Assembly: GCA_021030915.1 (NCBI GenBank) | Contig: JAGEMR010000103.1 | Coordinates: 1-64,000, forward strand | Length of the DNA stretch: 64,000 bases | Reading direction: 5' to 3' | Origin: Astrothelium macrocarpum | Lineage: Eukaryota; Ascomycota; Dothideomycetes; Trypetheliales; Trypetheliaceae | Part shown: piece by piece, positions 23,586-33,479 of the stretch | How the letters are laid out: every line of letters starts with the position of its first letter | How positions within the stretch are numbered: position 1 is the stretch's first letter | Position numbers and translations under genes: made by a program | The notes under the pieces: model-generated | Seen by the model: only the letters and a program-made list of their open reading frames with translations | What the model was told of the DNA's origin: nothing | The model's database searches: none

Positions 23586-25136
23586 ATTTCTGCATGAACT
23601 GTTCTAATCATTTGCTGATAATTTATATGCTATCTGCTTTTGTCAAATTGGTGCCTCACAGATTTTTCTTTCCCTTTCCGACCAAAAAGTTTGATTGACA
23701 TGCCATCTCACTTTGTTTTTTATCGTAATTGAACAAATCACTTTACGCATCGTATCGATCCTGTCTACGTGTACCACTCTTTGTACCCAAGTCTTGATTG
23801 CGAGTTCTTTGCAGCTATAATCAAGTCTCGATAGTCGAACCTTGCAGTTTCCGGGACTTTCATATATCGCTTGATTCTCTTAACGTATAAAACAAAAACG
23901 CAAGCGTCATCACAGAGAAGAGGTGCATTGCCACCAGTTGCCTTCATTAACTACTTTTAAAAGATTCACAGAAGAATTTCACCAGATGAGCGAGATCAGG
24001 CTCTATTTCAATACTCCTAAAAACTGGCTATCTTTGCTACATAATAACCGGATGATATAGCCAGGGTGAGATGTGTAATAGTCTGCATTTATGGATATCT
24101 TTCACGATATTCGATATATAGGCATGATTGCTGAAACTTGGCAATATGTAGCAATTTGCATCGTTCAACATCTTATGTTTAGATACCGAGTCCGACTTGT
24201 AGACCTTTTTGATGGCTGTCACGATCAGAGCCAATGTCCCATAAGTAGATGACGCAGTCCATGCCTGCTTTTGTCCAATTAAGCACATATTTCAGCAATC
24301 GCATTTCCTGAATCAATGCTAAACCCGAGTGAAAGTGCTTTCCAGTAGACTACATCCAAAGTCTCCAGATATCAACCGTGTAATAAGTGGCGACTACATA
24401 CGACAGAGTTTCACTTTGGAAAGGGAATGGGTATAGTGCCAATATTGAATTTGAATAAGCCTTGTGAATCAAACAGAACACTTATGAACCAACATGTACG
24501 ACAATGTGAATTAAATTAGAGAAATGCAGGAAATGCAAATTAGTTTCACGCTAGCTTTTGAATAGTGGTCATGGCCTCTGGACGATCGATTTGTCTCTTT
24601 TGCAATGCTTTCTCCACGACTATCAGCGAGAAATCTCGCGAACCAAGGACGGCGAGTGTTTCCTCTAATCTAATTGTAGTAAGAGTTCGAAATAGTTCTG
24701 AATTTTGGTGAGAAACCATTTAATGGCTTGACAAGTTATCGATGCCAAAGATCCGAAGACGATGTGTCCATTCATGGAAATTTGATCTCAAATTGTACTC
24801 TTGGGCGCGCATATTTATAGAAATAAATTAGTCGCAGGTAACATCAAAGATGCAGAGCAACAGCGACGTGGCGTCTATCAAAATCTTACTTCAAGCAGAG
24901 ACTTCGATTGCCGTCTCGCCTTTTCCACCACGACAAATACGTTCGGCCTTTCTTTCAAGAATACTTTAAAGCTGGAAAAGGTATAGTTAGAAACTCAGAA
25001 TTCTCGCCGTCTTGGCTGAAAATCTTTATTTTCAGTCAATGTCATTGACAAGATAAAGGCGTCAGGCATGGGATAAATGATGCAAAGACAGTCCAAGTGG
25101 ACTATGATCAAACTGTTTCACTACAGACTCCTTCAA
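23586..25136. other. Intergenic, no supported gene
   Basis: Left flank of the transposon. It holds copy 3 of the dispersed repeat (24431-24485) and otherwise only short conflicting frames. Confidence 0.5.
24431..24485 (+). repeat. Dispersed repeat, copy 3
   Basis: TATAGTGCCAATATTGAA followed by TTTGAATAAGCCTTGTGAATC and AGAACACTTATG match the copy at 4363-4412 over about 50 bases, with several transition-type differences. It lies 650 bases left of the Fot1-type element and is not part of it. Confidence 0.6.
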
Positions 25137-25138
25137 TA

Positions 25139-25190
25139 GGAGAACTCACCGCCGTATGCACGGGCGCACTGTGTGCACACTCCGAAATTC
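25139..25190 (+). repeat. Left terminal inverted repeat of the transposon
   Basis: It starts GGAGAACTCACCGCCGT and includes the palindrome GTGTGCACAC. Compared with the reverse complement of the right end, it is identical for the first 17 bases. After one G/A difference comes TGCACGG, then five divergent bases, then CTGTGTGCACAC. AAATTC follows in both ends. Confidence 0.8.
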
Positions 25191-25229
25191 GTTCAACTCC
25201 ACACTTCGCACCCAAATTACGCCATCAAT

Positions 25230-27200
25230 ATGGGCTCAATTGAAGCCGCGATTGCAACAGCAGATGCGCAGAAGCATTCTAATTACAGTCAGTTAATTAA
25301 ATATTATGGAATTGAACGTTTAATGTTATCACAATATCATAGAGATATTATCAAGGATTTTTAAATAATTCAATTTAAAATTTATATCAATCTTTTATAA
25401 TATTAAAAAAAAATATTAATTAAATGGATTAATATATTTACGGATCATGATATTCTATCTTTTAATCGAATAATACGAAATTTCACAATTTAATTAATTA
25501 AAATTGAATTAAAATTAAACTGATAAAATCATTTTATATAACATCATTCTATTGAATTGAAATCAGTCTTTTTGAATATTTTTGATCTCATACGAAAAAA
25601 GATAAATAATTATAAATAATTAAAATTTTATTTTAAAATGATATTAATTCTTAATTTTTATTATTTTTATATTAATATTTATTTAAATAATTCAAAAAAT
25701 AGAATAATATAAAATCCTTTCACATAATATATATAATATGAATGAAAAAGATTTTATTATTGGCCAATTTATAAAATAATATCGAATTTTTATAAAAATA
25801 ATTTATGAACGAAATTTATTATAAAAATCAGATATAAATAATTTTCGGAAATAGATTATTATTTTAATAATAATTTATATGAATGGAATAATATTTCTAT
25901 TATTTTTTATTTATAATTCAAAAACGAATTCAATTCAGAATTCTTGATTTTAAAATTTCGATTCAATTATTTATAATTATAATTTCATAATATCGCCATC
26001 AGATTAGACGAATAATAAGATTGGATTTGCATGATTAAAAAAAATATTTAATAAATATATTAAAAATAAATTAAAAAACATAAAAAAATATCATTTTTTG
26101 ATAATAAATGGCCACGGAAATTATATAATAATGAAATTTCTCAATTATTATCATTATCATCGAATTTTTATTATTATTTTTTTTTTTCATTTAATTCATC
26201 AATTTCAGTCATTTGATATGAATTTATTCAATTCATTAATAATTTATTATTCAAATCAATTGGATATATGAATATATCAAATTTAAAATATTAATTATTT
26301 TATTAAAAGTGACTTTTTTGGGTTATTTTGACAGACGTGATAACAAATTTTTATTATTAAAAATATCATTAATAGATGATTTAAAATAAATCTTCATTTA
26401 TTCAATTTAATAATAGTATTTAATGAAATATCAATTCAACGATCGTAATAACATTCTAATGATTCAATAAATTCAGAATCATTTTTCCAATTTATAAATA
26501 TTCATTGGCGGTATTTTAGATATGATATGGAATTATAAATGGATTTTTAGATTAAAAAAATATTGAATTAATTCGCAATTAAATATTTCAAAATAAAAAT
26601 GAAAAATAATATCATTAAATACGAAAATCAAAATTTCAGAAAAATAATAAAATTAGAATAGAAATATATAAAAAATCGCAAAATTATTAATATATCTATA
26701 GAATATGGTGGAATCATATTTTAGAATCCCATCAAAATATAATATGTTCAATAATAATAATAATAAAAGGAAAAGAAGGAGGAATTATAAAAATAATAAT
26801 AGAAAATTCAAAAAGTTGAAAAAATTGTTATTAGATAAATTGAAATTGAATTAAAAATATAACGTCGACGCGATCGTGAGAAAATTCAATAAAAACAAAA
26901 ACGCCAATATGAAATTAAACAATAATAACAAAAAAAGGCTAAAAAACAGCGAATTATTATAGAACAATTCCGAAATGAGGTGAAATAAAATAAAATATCA
27001 TAATGAAAGATAATTATATTAACTGAAAAATTTCAAAATTTGATGATGGATGTAGAATAGCCTTCGAATAAGTTTAATACGGTTTCTCGTTCTGGTCGCC
27101 TTCAACATCAGCATCAACATCCACAATACTATAATAATTAAATTTCACAATAATTATTATTTGTATGAATTTTAGCTATATTTTGAAATCAATCCCATAT
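25230..27200 (+). pseudogene. Transposase relic (pogo/Fot1-type DDE), N-terminus readable
   Basis: The first 44 codons from ATG 25230 resemble the start of fungal pogo-type transposases. The helix-turn-helix start reads NYSQLIKYYGIERLMLSQYHRD, where the family has a YA..YGV.R.TLSRR.RG-like pattern. The frame stops at 25362. Farther in, around 26309-26390, a frame reading FLGYFDRRDNKFLLLKISLIDD is reminiscent of the family's (W)L.HFD...LL.LDGH region around the second catalytic Asp, but this is weak. No functional transposase is possible. Confidence 0.6.
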
Positions 27201-27252
27201 TAATTGCTATTATAATTATTGAATTATTTGAGTTCGAAAGCATGGTATTGAG

Positions 27253-27304
27253 AATTTGGTGGGTGTGCACACAGCGGAGCCGTGCACACGGCGGTGAGTT
27301 CTCC
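27253..27304 (-). repeat. Right terminal inverted repeat of the transposon
   Basis: Read on the minus strand it starts GGAGAACTCACCGCCGTG and matches the left end as described there. It is followed on the plus strand by the TA duplication at 27305-27306. Confidence 0.8.
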
Positions 27305-27306
27305 TA

Positions 27307-27867
27307 AACCCCTTCGAGTGAGACGGAATGGCCGCGCCGAAGCGATCGTCATCGGCCGCGGCCGGAACTTTTGTGATCCCCCTGTCAGCCTGTGCAGCCC
27401 CAGATTTCATCTCGTTTCAATCATCATGAAACAGCGCTTATCGATTCCGCTCTGAAATCCCATAGATGGTGAGCCACGATTGGTGATAAGCACAACTGAT
27501 GTTTCGCAACAGATGATGGTCGAATTGGAGGAGCAAGGGCTGGATGGCTAACGAAAACGTGGCGTCCAGACGTGTCGCTCTGGTTGGATTAAGACCATGT
27601 TTGTACGCCCAAACCTGCTGCAATTCCGCAGATAGGTTCAGGCACATCACCAAAAAGCGTGATCGGTGTAATTACGGTGGAGCCACTGTGGATACTGGCT
27701 TAGATCAAAGCAAAAAGTCAGTCTGCCTGGAAAATGAAAAGGTATGAAACAGCGCTCTTTATACCTACATTCACTCAACTCCAATTCATATTCATTCTCC
27801 TTGATTCTTTTCTCCCATTTTTTCAAACAACTTCCTACTTTTGTCATTCATTAGTTGCTTGTTCAAC
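27307..27867 (+). promoter_or_regulatory. Upstream region of the xylanase gene with GGCTGG/GGCTAA motifs
   Basis: At 27538-27551 GGCTGG and GGCTAA occur two bases apart, about 320 bases before the xylanase ATG. GGCTAA is the binding motif of XlnR/Xyr1, the xylanase activators of Aspergillus and Trichoderma. Short motifs like this also occur by chance, so control by XlnR is inference. A pyrimidine-rich leader precedes the ATG. No protein gene seen here. Confidence 0.35.
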
Positions 27868-29078
27868 ATGTTTACCTTCGCTTCTGTTCTATTGGCTGGC
27901 TCCGCCGTCTCTGGTGTTTTCGCCGCTCCAAGGTCCCATCCGAGTGTAAAACTCAATGAACGTAGTACTCCTAATGGGCAAGGCACTGGCAGCGATGGAT
28001 TCTTCTGGTCATCTTGGTCTAACGGTATCGATCAAATGACCTTTACAAATGGTGATGATGGCAAATACAGTGCTTCCTGGTCTGGAAGTGGGGATATTGT
28101 TGTCGGAAAGGGCTGGGAAACTGGTAGTGCACAGTATGCAAACTCCCTTTCCCCTTTTTCTTCAGACTAATCATAAAATTTAGAAACATTACTTATAGCG
28201 GCACCTACAATCCCGATGGCGGTAGCTTCCTATCTGTGTATGGCTGGTTTACCAACCCACTTACCGAGTATTACATTCTCGAGGACTTTGGCACTGCTGA
28301 TCCTGCTTATGGCATTACTCATGTCGGCAACCTCACCAGCGACGGTTCTCTCTATCAAATCTACCAAACTGAGCGCATCAACGCGGCGAGTATTCAGGGA
28401 ACCACCAACTTCCATCAATACTGGTCCATCCGACAAGACAAGCGTGTAGGCGGGACGATCAACACTGCGAACCATTTCAACGCCTGGAAGGCTGCGGGCT
28501 TGGAACTTGGCATCTTCGGCTATCAAATCATTGCTACTGAGGGTATTTCTGGCAGTGGCAACTCCTCAATTACAATCTCCAAGTCGGGCGCAACAGATGC
28601 ATCTTCAAGTGCCGCGTCATCATCAGCTGCAACTCCTTCGTCATCTACTTTAAGCTCCGTGGTGTCCTCCACAGCTGCTGCAGCCACCTCCGTCACATCT
28701 TCTATTGCATCTTCCGCGACTCTTACTGTCACCTCCAGCCAAGCTTCTCCCTCCACAGCTGCCACCTCTACAGATGCTTCTACGTCAGCGACATCGATTG
28801 ATTCAGGTGTCAGCACTAGCCAAAGTCTTCCCAAGCAACCCCAAGGCACAGGAGCATGGCACCATCATCATCACCCGCACGGAACAGGTGTCCCATTCTT
28901 TCATCCAAACGGAACCGGTATCCCGTCTTTCCACCATCACCATCATGAACACCACCACCACTACTCACAATTATCGGGAGCGCAGGCAACTGCGACTCTG
29001 GCTTCATCCTTGAAGGCTACTCTCACGTCAACAGACGCTGTATCGCAGGCAACAGGGGAGCCTGATGACGAGTGTTAA
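27868..29078 (+). CDS. GH11 endo-1,4-beta-xylanase with Ser/Thr linker and His-rich tail
   Basis: Secreted xylanase that cuts beta-1,4 bonds in plant xylan. Exons 27868-28133 and 28184-29078 (50-nt intron) give 386 residues. The signal peptide MFTFASVLLAGSAVSGVFA is followed by a short propeptide. The GH11 beta-jelly-roll covers roughly residues 35-220. The nucleophile is Glu117 in NPLTEYYI and the acid/base is Glu208 in YQIIATEG; both catalytic residues are present. A Ser/Thr/Ala-rich linker of about 80 residues follows. The C-terminal tail has two PxGTG units and clusters of histidine (HHHHHPHGTG, HHHHHEHHHH) where many fungal xylanases carry a CBM1. The protein ends GEPDDEC. No GPI-anchor signal is evident, because the last residues are not hydrophobic. 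Confidence 0.9.
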
Positions 29079-30025
29079 GTTCCACCCAAAGCTTCACCAA
29101 AAACTCTTTTCGTGTACATATTTAGAATTACATTCAAGTAGATGAGGTTATACAAGTCTTGTTTGCAAGACATTTCTCTGAGCGATTTTAATCCACCACG
29201 CATCAAGAACGCCGCAAAGGCATTTAGATTCCCACATTCCTTCAACATCAAAGGATGACGCCGTTGTTCCATGTGCTACTGTGTATAGCATTTTCTATAG
29301 GTTCGTACGACTTGAAACATAGCTCAGGCTTGAAAATTTTGTTTCATGCGAATCGAAAAGCACGCAAAAACAATCACTAGCTCCCTTATAAGATGATGAG
29401 TGACTTCACGTCAACTGTGACATTCGCAGTAATTTAGCCTCTTTAGGTAAGCCCGTCATTTGATTCAATCCAATACAACTCAAGTTACTTCTTAAAATGA
29501 CTTGTCAACCAGGTCGCCAAGCGATTGACATCCTCACGTGTGATAAGGCCAAGATACGCGCTGTAGAGGGACTAATGGCTTTGTCCAAACTCGATTGCCC
29601 ATACATATCAAGCTTTGCCTCACCGAATCCAATCATCACCTTGACAAACCTTTTTACAAGATATCCTAAGAAATTTCCATTATTAGTATATTGGTTGATG
29701 ATTGTATGCAGACATTCAATGAAGGAACCGCTTGGCGATATCTAATCAATGAAATCAGTCAATGATGACGCGGAACACGCAACTGCATGACTTGCAGTAT
29801 TTGTACGTTAATCACTCAAGGTCTGTATACATTATAGAGTCGTGGACTTTGTTTGGTCACCTAGCTGTACCAGTTGAAATGTAGTAATTCAAAATGTGTG
29901 CATGAAAGAGTTGCGGCAGAAGTGCGCCACTTACGTCGATTTGCCCAAAGAGTCAAGGCCGTGCTCACGTCCACAATCACAAACCTTTTCAATTCCTACA
30001 GCCCTTCCAACATACAAAAACACAC
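29079..30025. other. Intergenic, one doubtful small frame
   Basis: An 82-codon plus-strand frame at 29497-29745 (MTCQPGRQAIDILTCDKAKI...) starts with ATG but has no motif and no neighbouring exon. I do not call it a gene. The rest holds nothing I recognise. Confidence 0.4.
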
Positions 30026-30574
30026 ATGGACCAAGAATCTCGAAAAAGACCGCGAAAACTGCAAGTTCGAAGCCAACCAAATGAAAGATTAAGAGGCTCT
30101 CAAAACAAAACGTCCGCATCAAATGCTAACAAGGTCCCCGAACAACGACGCAAGAAGCCGGCAAAGCTAAAAGACAAAAAAGCTACCGAAATACCAGAAC
30201 CTACACAAGCTGACGAAGCTGTAAAGGCGGCAGAAACAGCAAGGGCTGCAACATTAGCACAACAAAAAGCAGCGAAACTCAAAAAAGACGCCGAACAAGT
30301 ATCAGACCCAGATCAGCAAAAGAAGCTGATGTCTGAGGCTGTCCGAAGCCAGAAGAAAGCTTTAACCGAAAATGAGACCGTCAAGACTCTATCCAAGGGA
30401 ACAGTGCAAGGCGCTAGTGCTGGTGGTGGAATTGGTATGGCTACAGGAGCTGGTGTTGGCACGGCTGTAGGAACTATTGTGGGTGTACCGACAACAACAT
30501 TAGGAGCAGGAGTCGGAGCTGGTGTTGGAGCTTTGCATGGACCTTTTGTGAAACTTTCGGATGATGACGAGTAG
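30026..30574 (+). CDS. Hypothetical basic protein with C-terminal glycine-zipper segment
   Basis: Single exon, 182 residues. The N-terminal 60 residues are very basic (SRKRPRKLQVR, RRKKPAKLKDKK) and could act as a nuclear or nucleic-acid-binding tail. The middle (ADEAVKAAETARAATLAQQKAAKLKKD) is an alanine- and lysine-rich helix. Residues about 128-172 repeat small residues (GGGIGMATGAGVGTAVGTIV, GAGVGAGVGALHG), a glycine-zipper pattern often found in membrane-inserting or oligomerising segments. The protein ends in the acidic SDDDE. ATG 30026 is preceded by the A-rich context CACACATGG. Function unknown; composition and a clean open frame support a real gene. Confidence 0.6.
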   Translation: MDQESRKRPRKLQVRSQPNERLRGSQNKTSASNANKVPEQRRKKPAKLKDKKATEIPEPTQADEAVKAAETARAATLAQQKAAKLKKDAEQVSDPDQQKKLMSEAVRSQKKALTENETVKTLSKGTVQGASAGGGIGMATGAGVGTAVGTIVGVPTTTLGAGVGAGVGALHGPFVKLSDDDE

Positions 30575-31075
30575 TAGAACAAAACTACAAATCAAGAGGG
30601 CCACCATGTTTGATGAAAAGACAAATTCCACGAGTGGTCGAGTACCACTTTGATACCCATTCAATCCTTGTCGAGTACCGCACGACACCTGACCAACTAT
30701 ACTAAACTTCTGGCTCCAACTTCATGCTCGATAGCAGACAACCCTGTCATAGTTCTGAACTTCACATTGCTCGAATGCGTATCATTTCGAGCATCAAGAC
30801 CATTATCCTCCAACAAACCAGTTTCATACACGACGTGAAATCTCCGACTTTAACGTAACAAAATGTCGAGCATCATTTATCAAAGGTACGAGATGCCCAA
30901 TACCACATGATCCCTTGGTCGTATTTAGCCGACAAAAGACTACTGTTAGCATTCACAAAATTGTCATTCGTTCCGTCTACATGCAATAAACTACTAGATT
31001 GAGTCTCCCACACTATTCAAACCCCAACCTCGATTGAGAGGGTGTCTCCGGGATGGTAGCTTCTATACCTGGCAA
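30575..31075. other. Intergenic between convergent genes
   Basis: 3' flanks of the glycine-zipper gene and the tannase-family gene. No structure or gene seen. Confidence 0.5.
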
Positions 31076-32821
31076 CTAAAAGCTATCCGCGCATTCGTAC
31101 GAGGAAACCATCGCCGAATCGCCAGCCTTATATTTGCTAACCAAAGGGTACGGACAGAGCGGTTGATGTCTTGTTGTGCCATTAATTGCGCTCGCACTGC
31201 TTGCAGCCAAGATATCAGGCGCGATACCATTCTCCACCCAATCTCTCAAAGCGGCCAAAACGTCATCAGGAATTGGACCATAGCCCTCTCCACAGTGACC
31301 AACTCCAGGTGCAAAGAAGACGCGATAAAAGTCCTGGATTTTAGGATAAATAGAAGCCACTCGATTGTAATAATTAGAGGTACCGTTTGGCATAATGGTA
31401 CTGTCCGCTAGCCCTTGCCAAGAAATCATTTTCCCACCACGAGCACGAAAAGGTCCAAGATTGGCATCAGAGGTACCAATCACAGAGTCGTATTGTTGAT
31501 GAGACTGCTTAAATATGGATGGGAATTCCGCATAGGTGATACTGGCTATTTCAAGTCAGTGATATTCTGCTGTAGTACAGCACAAGACTAAACGCAATAG
31601 AGCCAGCAACCCGAGCTTCCAGTGAGCCATGAAAAGAATGAAACCGGGCTAACCTGTATTTGAAGATATATTTTTGTAGAGAAAGTCTCTAATCCAACCA
31701 TCCGAAACAGCAAAAGGCAGCGCTGTTGTAGTGCCATTTGGCCAAGTAACAGTCGGAGCAAGTGTACTAAAGTTTGCCCCTCGAAGAAGTCCGTACCACA
31801 GGCTGTCTCCTGCAAGTGTCGTCGGTCCTTTCCAGATCTCTTCGGCAAGTCCTCCGTCTGGAGTCTGCGGACCAGCCCAGATCAATTGCATAACTTTGGC
31901 TGTAGCATTCGAGAAAACAACAGTCGAATTTCCATCGCATTCAAAACTTTGGCCGACAATCGTAAGCGGATCAAAGGTACAAAGTCCTGGTGCTCCTATT
32001 AGGCCATCAATTAGTCCATCGATTGCATCACACTCAGACACCGCTGCAGCAGTAGCAAAATCAAACTCGCACTGCTGTGGAAAGTGGGCCTCATTGTTCA
32101 TCACGACTGAAGGCCATTGCTGTGATGGCGTAAAGTCATTCCAGTTGATGGCAGGAGCACCAGCAACAATGCCATCATAGTCCTCAGGGTACATCTGCGC
32201 TTCACCCAAGCCCTGTCGACCTCCTGTGGAACACCCTTGCCAATAAGAATATCGCGGAGGCATTCCATAGAAGCTTTCGGAAATTTGTTTACCAATCACC
32301 GTCATTTCATGTACAGATCTTGATGCAAAATCGAGAAGAAGGTACTGATTCACATTTCCAGGACTGGAAAGTGCCCATGCATCGGCAGAATCTTCATCCA
32401 TGGTGACTCCAGCATCAGTTCCCACTGCCAAATAGCCACGCTGAACTGCTGGGGCTAGTGTACTCCAGTTCATGTTTGCAGCATATCCTCCACCGCCAAT
32501 TCCCACAAGCCGCTCGTTCCAGTCTGCTACTGGCAGCCATATTTGATTATTGACACTGTCATTGGCACCAGGATGGGTGATTGTAATGTTGACCTGACAA
32601 AAGTCAAGACCCGTTATGTTTTGCGCAGGCCAATTATTGGTAAAGCTCGGAATGGCAAGTTGGTAATTGGTAATGTATGCTGCTGTCAAGGATGTCACTT
32701 CTGCTCCATATACTTGAGGTAGTGCAATGGCGTTTAAGGAACATGTTGTGCTGTTATATGGAGCTGCGCGAGTAGGCAAAAGGTTTGAAAAGAGCAGCTG
32801 CAAAAGCGTCAGCCTCAGCAT
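31076..32821 (-). CDS. Tannase / feruloyl esterase family secreted hydrolase
   Basis: Secreted esterase that releases phenolic acids from tannins or plant cell-wall esters. Coding exons 32821-31654 and 31545-31076, joined by a 108-nt intron (ACAG|gttagc ... aatag|CC), give 545 residues. The signal peptide MLRLTLLQLLFSNLLPTRA is clear. The family's CS-D-HC triad is complete: Ser198 beside Cys197 in QGCSTGGRQG, Asp437 in QGLADSTIMP, and His473 beside Cys474 in PGVGHCGEG. The paired cysteines form the disulfide that links Ser and His sites in this family. Many N-glycosylation sequons (NST, NIT, NGT) fit secretion. Whether it is a tannase, feruloyl esterase or related enzyme cannot be decided from motifs. 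Confidence 0.88.
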
Positions 32822-33479
32822 CTTAGACCCAGATTCACAAGCAATTGGAGCAAGGGACGGTATAGGAGCATTTAATTGAGAGCTTACCTTGGTGTAATTC
32901 AGTCAATACCTCGATTGACGTAGCTCGTGATAGCAGAGACCGAAAGTGGCGAGATCGCCAGCCAATTCTGGAAACTTGTCAAGTTCGACAAGGGACCCAA
33001 GCTCTTGTGTGGGGAAGTCTCCAAGCTCCTGGATATGGTGATGTGCTACACAAAAAAAAAGAAGTGACAACGCGGGGTTGCTTCGCAGACTGATCAGACT
33101 CTAGGGTACGCGGGAACGCGGATGCAGTGAACAGATTTGGGTGTCCGCATGGGGGAGCGGTGAGTGGCCGTTCAAATATACAAAGAATTTGGAAGGACAG
33201 GGACAGTGGTCTGAGTTGTCAATTCGGATTACCTCAACTTTACCATGTTACGTCAGCAAGTGAATTCGGATGACGGGTCTTTTGGGCAAATCTTGTCTTC
33301 AATGTACACATCACACTTTACTTTCGTTTGCTTTCTACATTCCCTTCCACGAAATTGTTCAAGTGGAGCCTTGGGTTATTTGAGAGTTACACACAAAGAA
33401 TGATATTCTCAATTAAAAGTCCAAGATTAAAACAGTCGAGGAAAAACGGCAGCCTCCGAGTCCCACAGCCTATACGTAG
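32822..33479. other. Intergenic, promoter side of the esterase gene
   Basis: No gene seen. An A-tract lies at about 33051-33060. The region is the promoter of the esterase gene (read leftwards) and the 3' flank of the permease gene. Confidence 0.5.

Larger units (their letters stand above)
25139..27304 (+). mobile_element. RIP-degraded Fot1/pogo-type DNA transposon (Tc1/mariner superfamily)
   Basis: The element is 2166 bases long. Its ends are inverted repeats of about 42-50 bases, and it is flanked by TA on both sides (25137-25138 and 27305-27306), the usual Tc1/mariner target duplication. Length, terminal repeat size and TA target fit the Fot1/pogo family (Fot1 is about 1.9 kb with a 44-bp repeat). 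Inside, an ORF starts at ATG 25230 (MGSIEAAIATADAQKHSNYS), typical for the N-terminus of this transposase group. From about 25275 to 27235 the DNA is AT-saturated and all long frames are lost, as expected for RIP. The element sits about 560 bases upstream of the xylanase gene. Confidence 0.8.

Noticed and set aside
29497..29745. 82-codon plus-strand frame
   Set aside because: No motif, ordinary chance length for this base composition.
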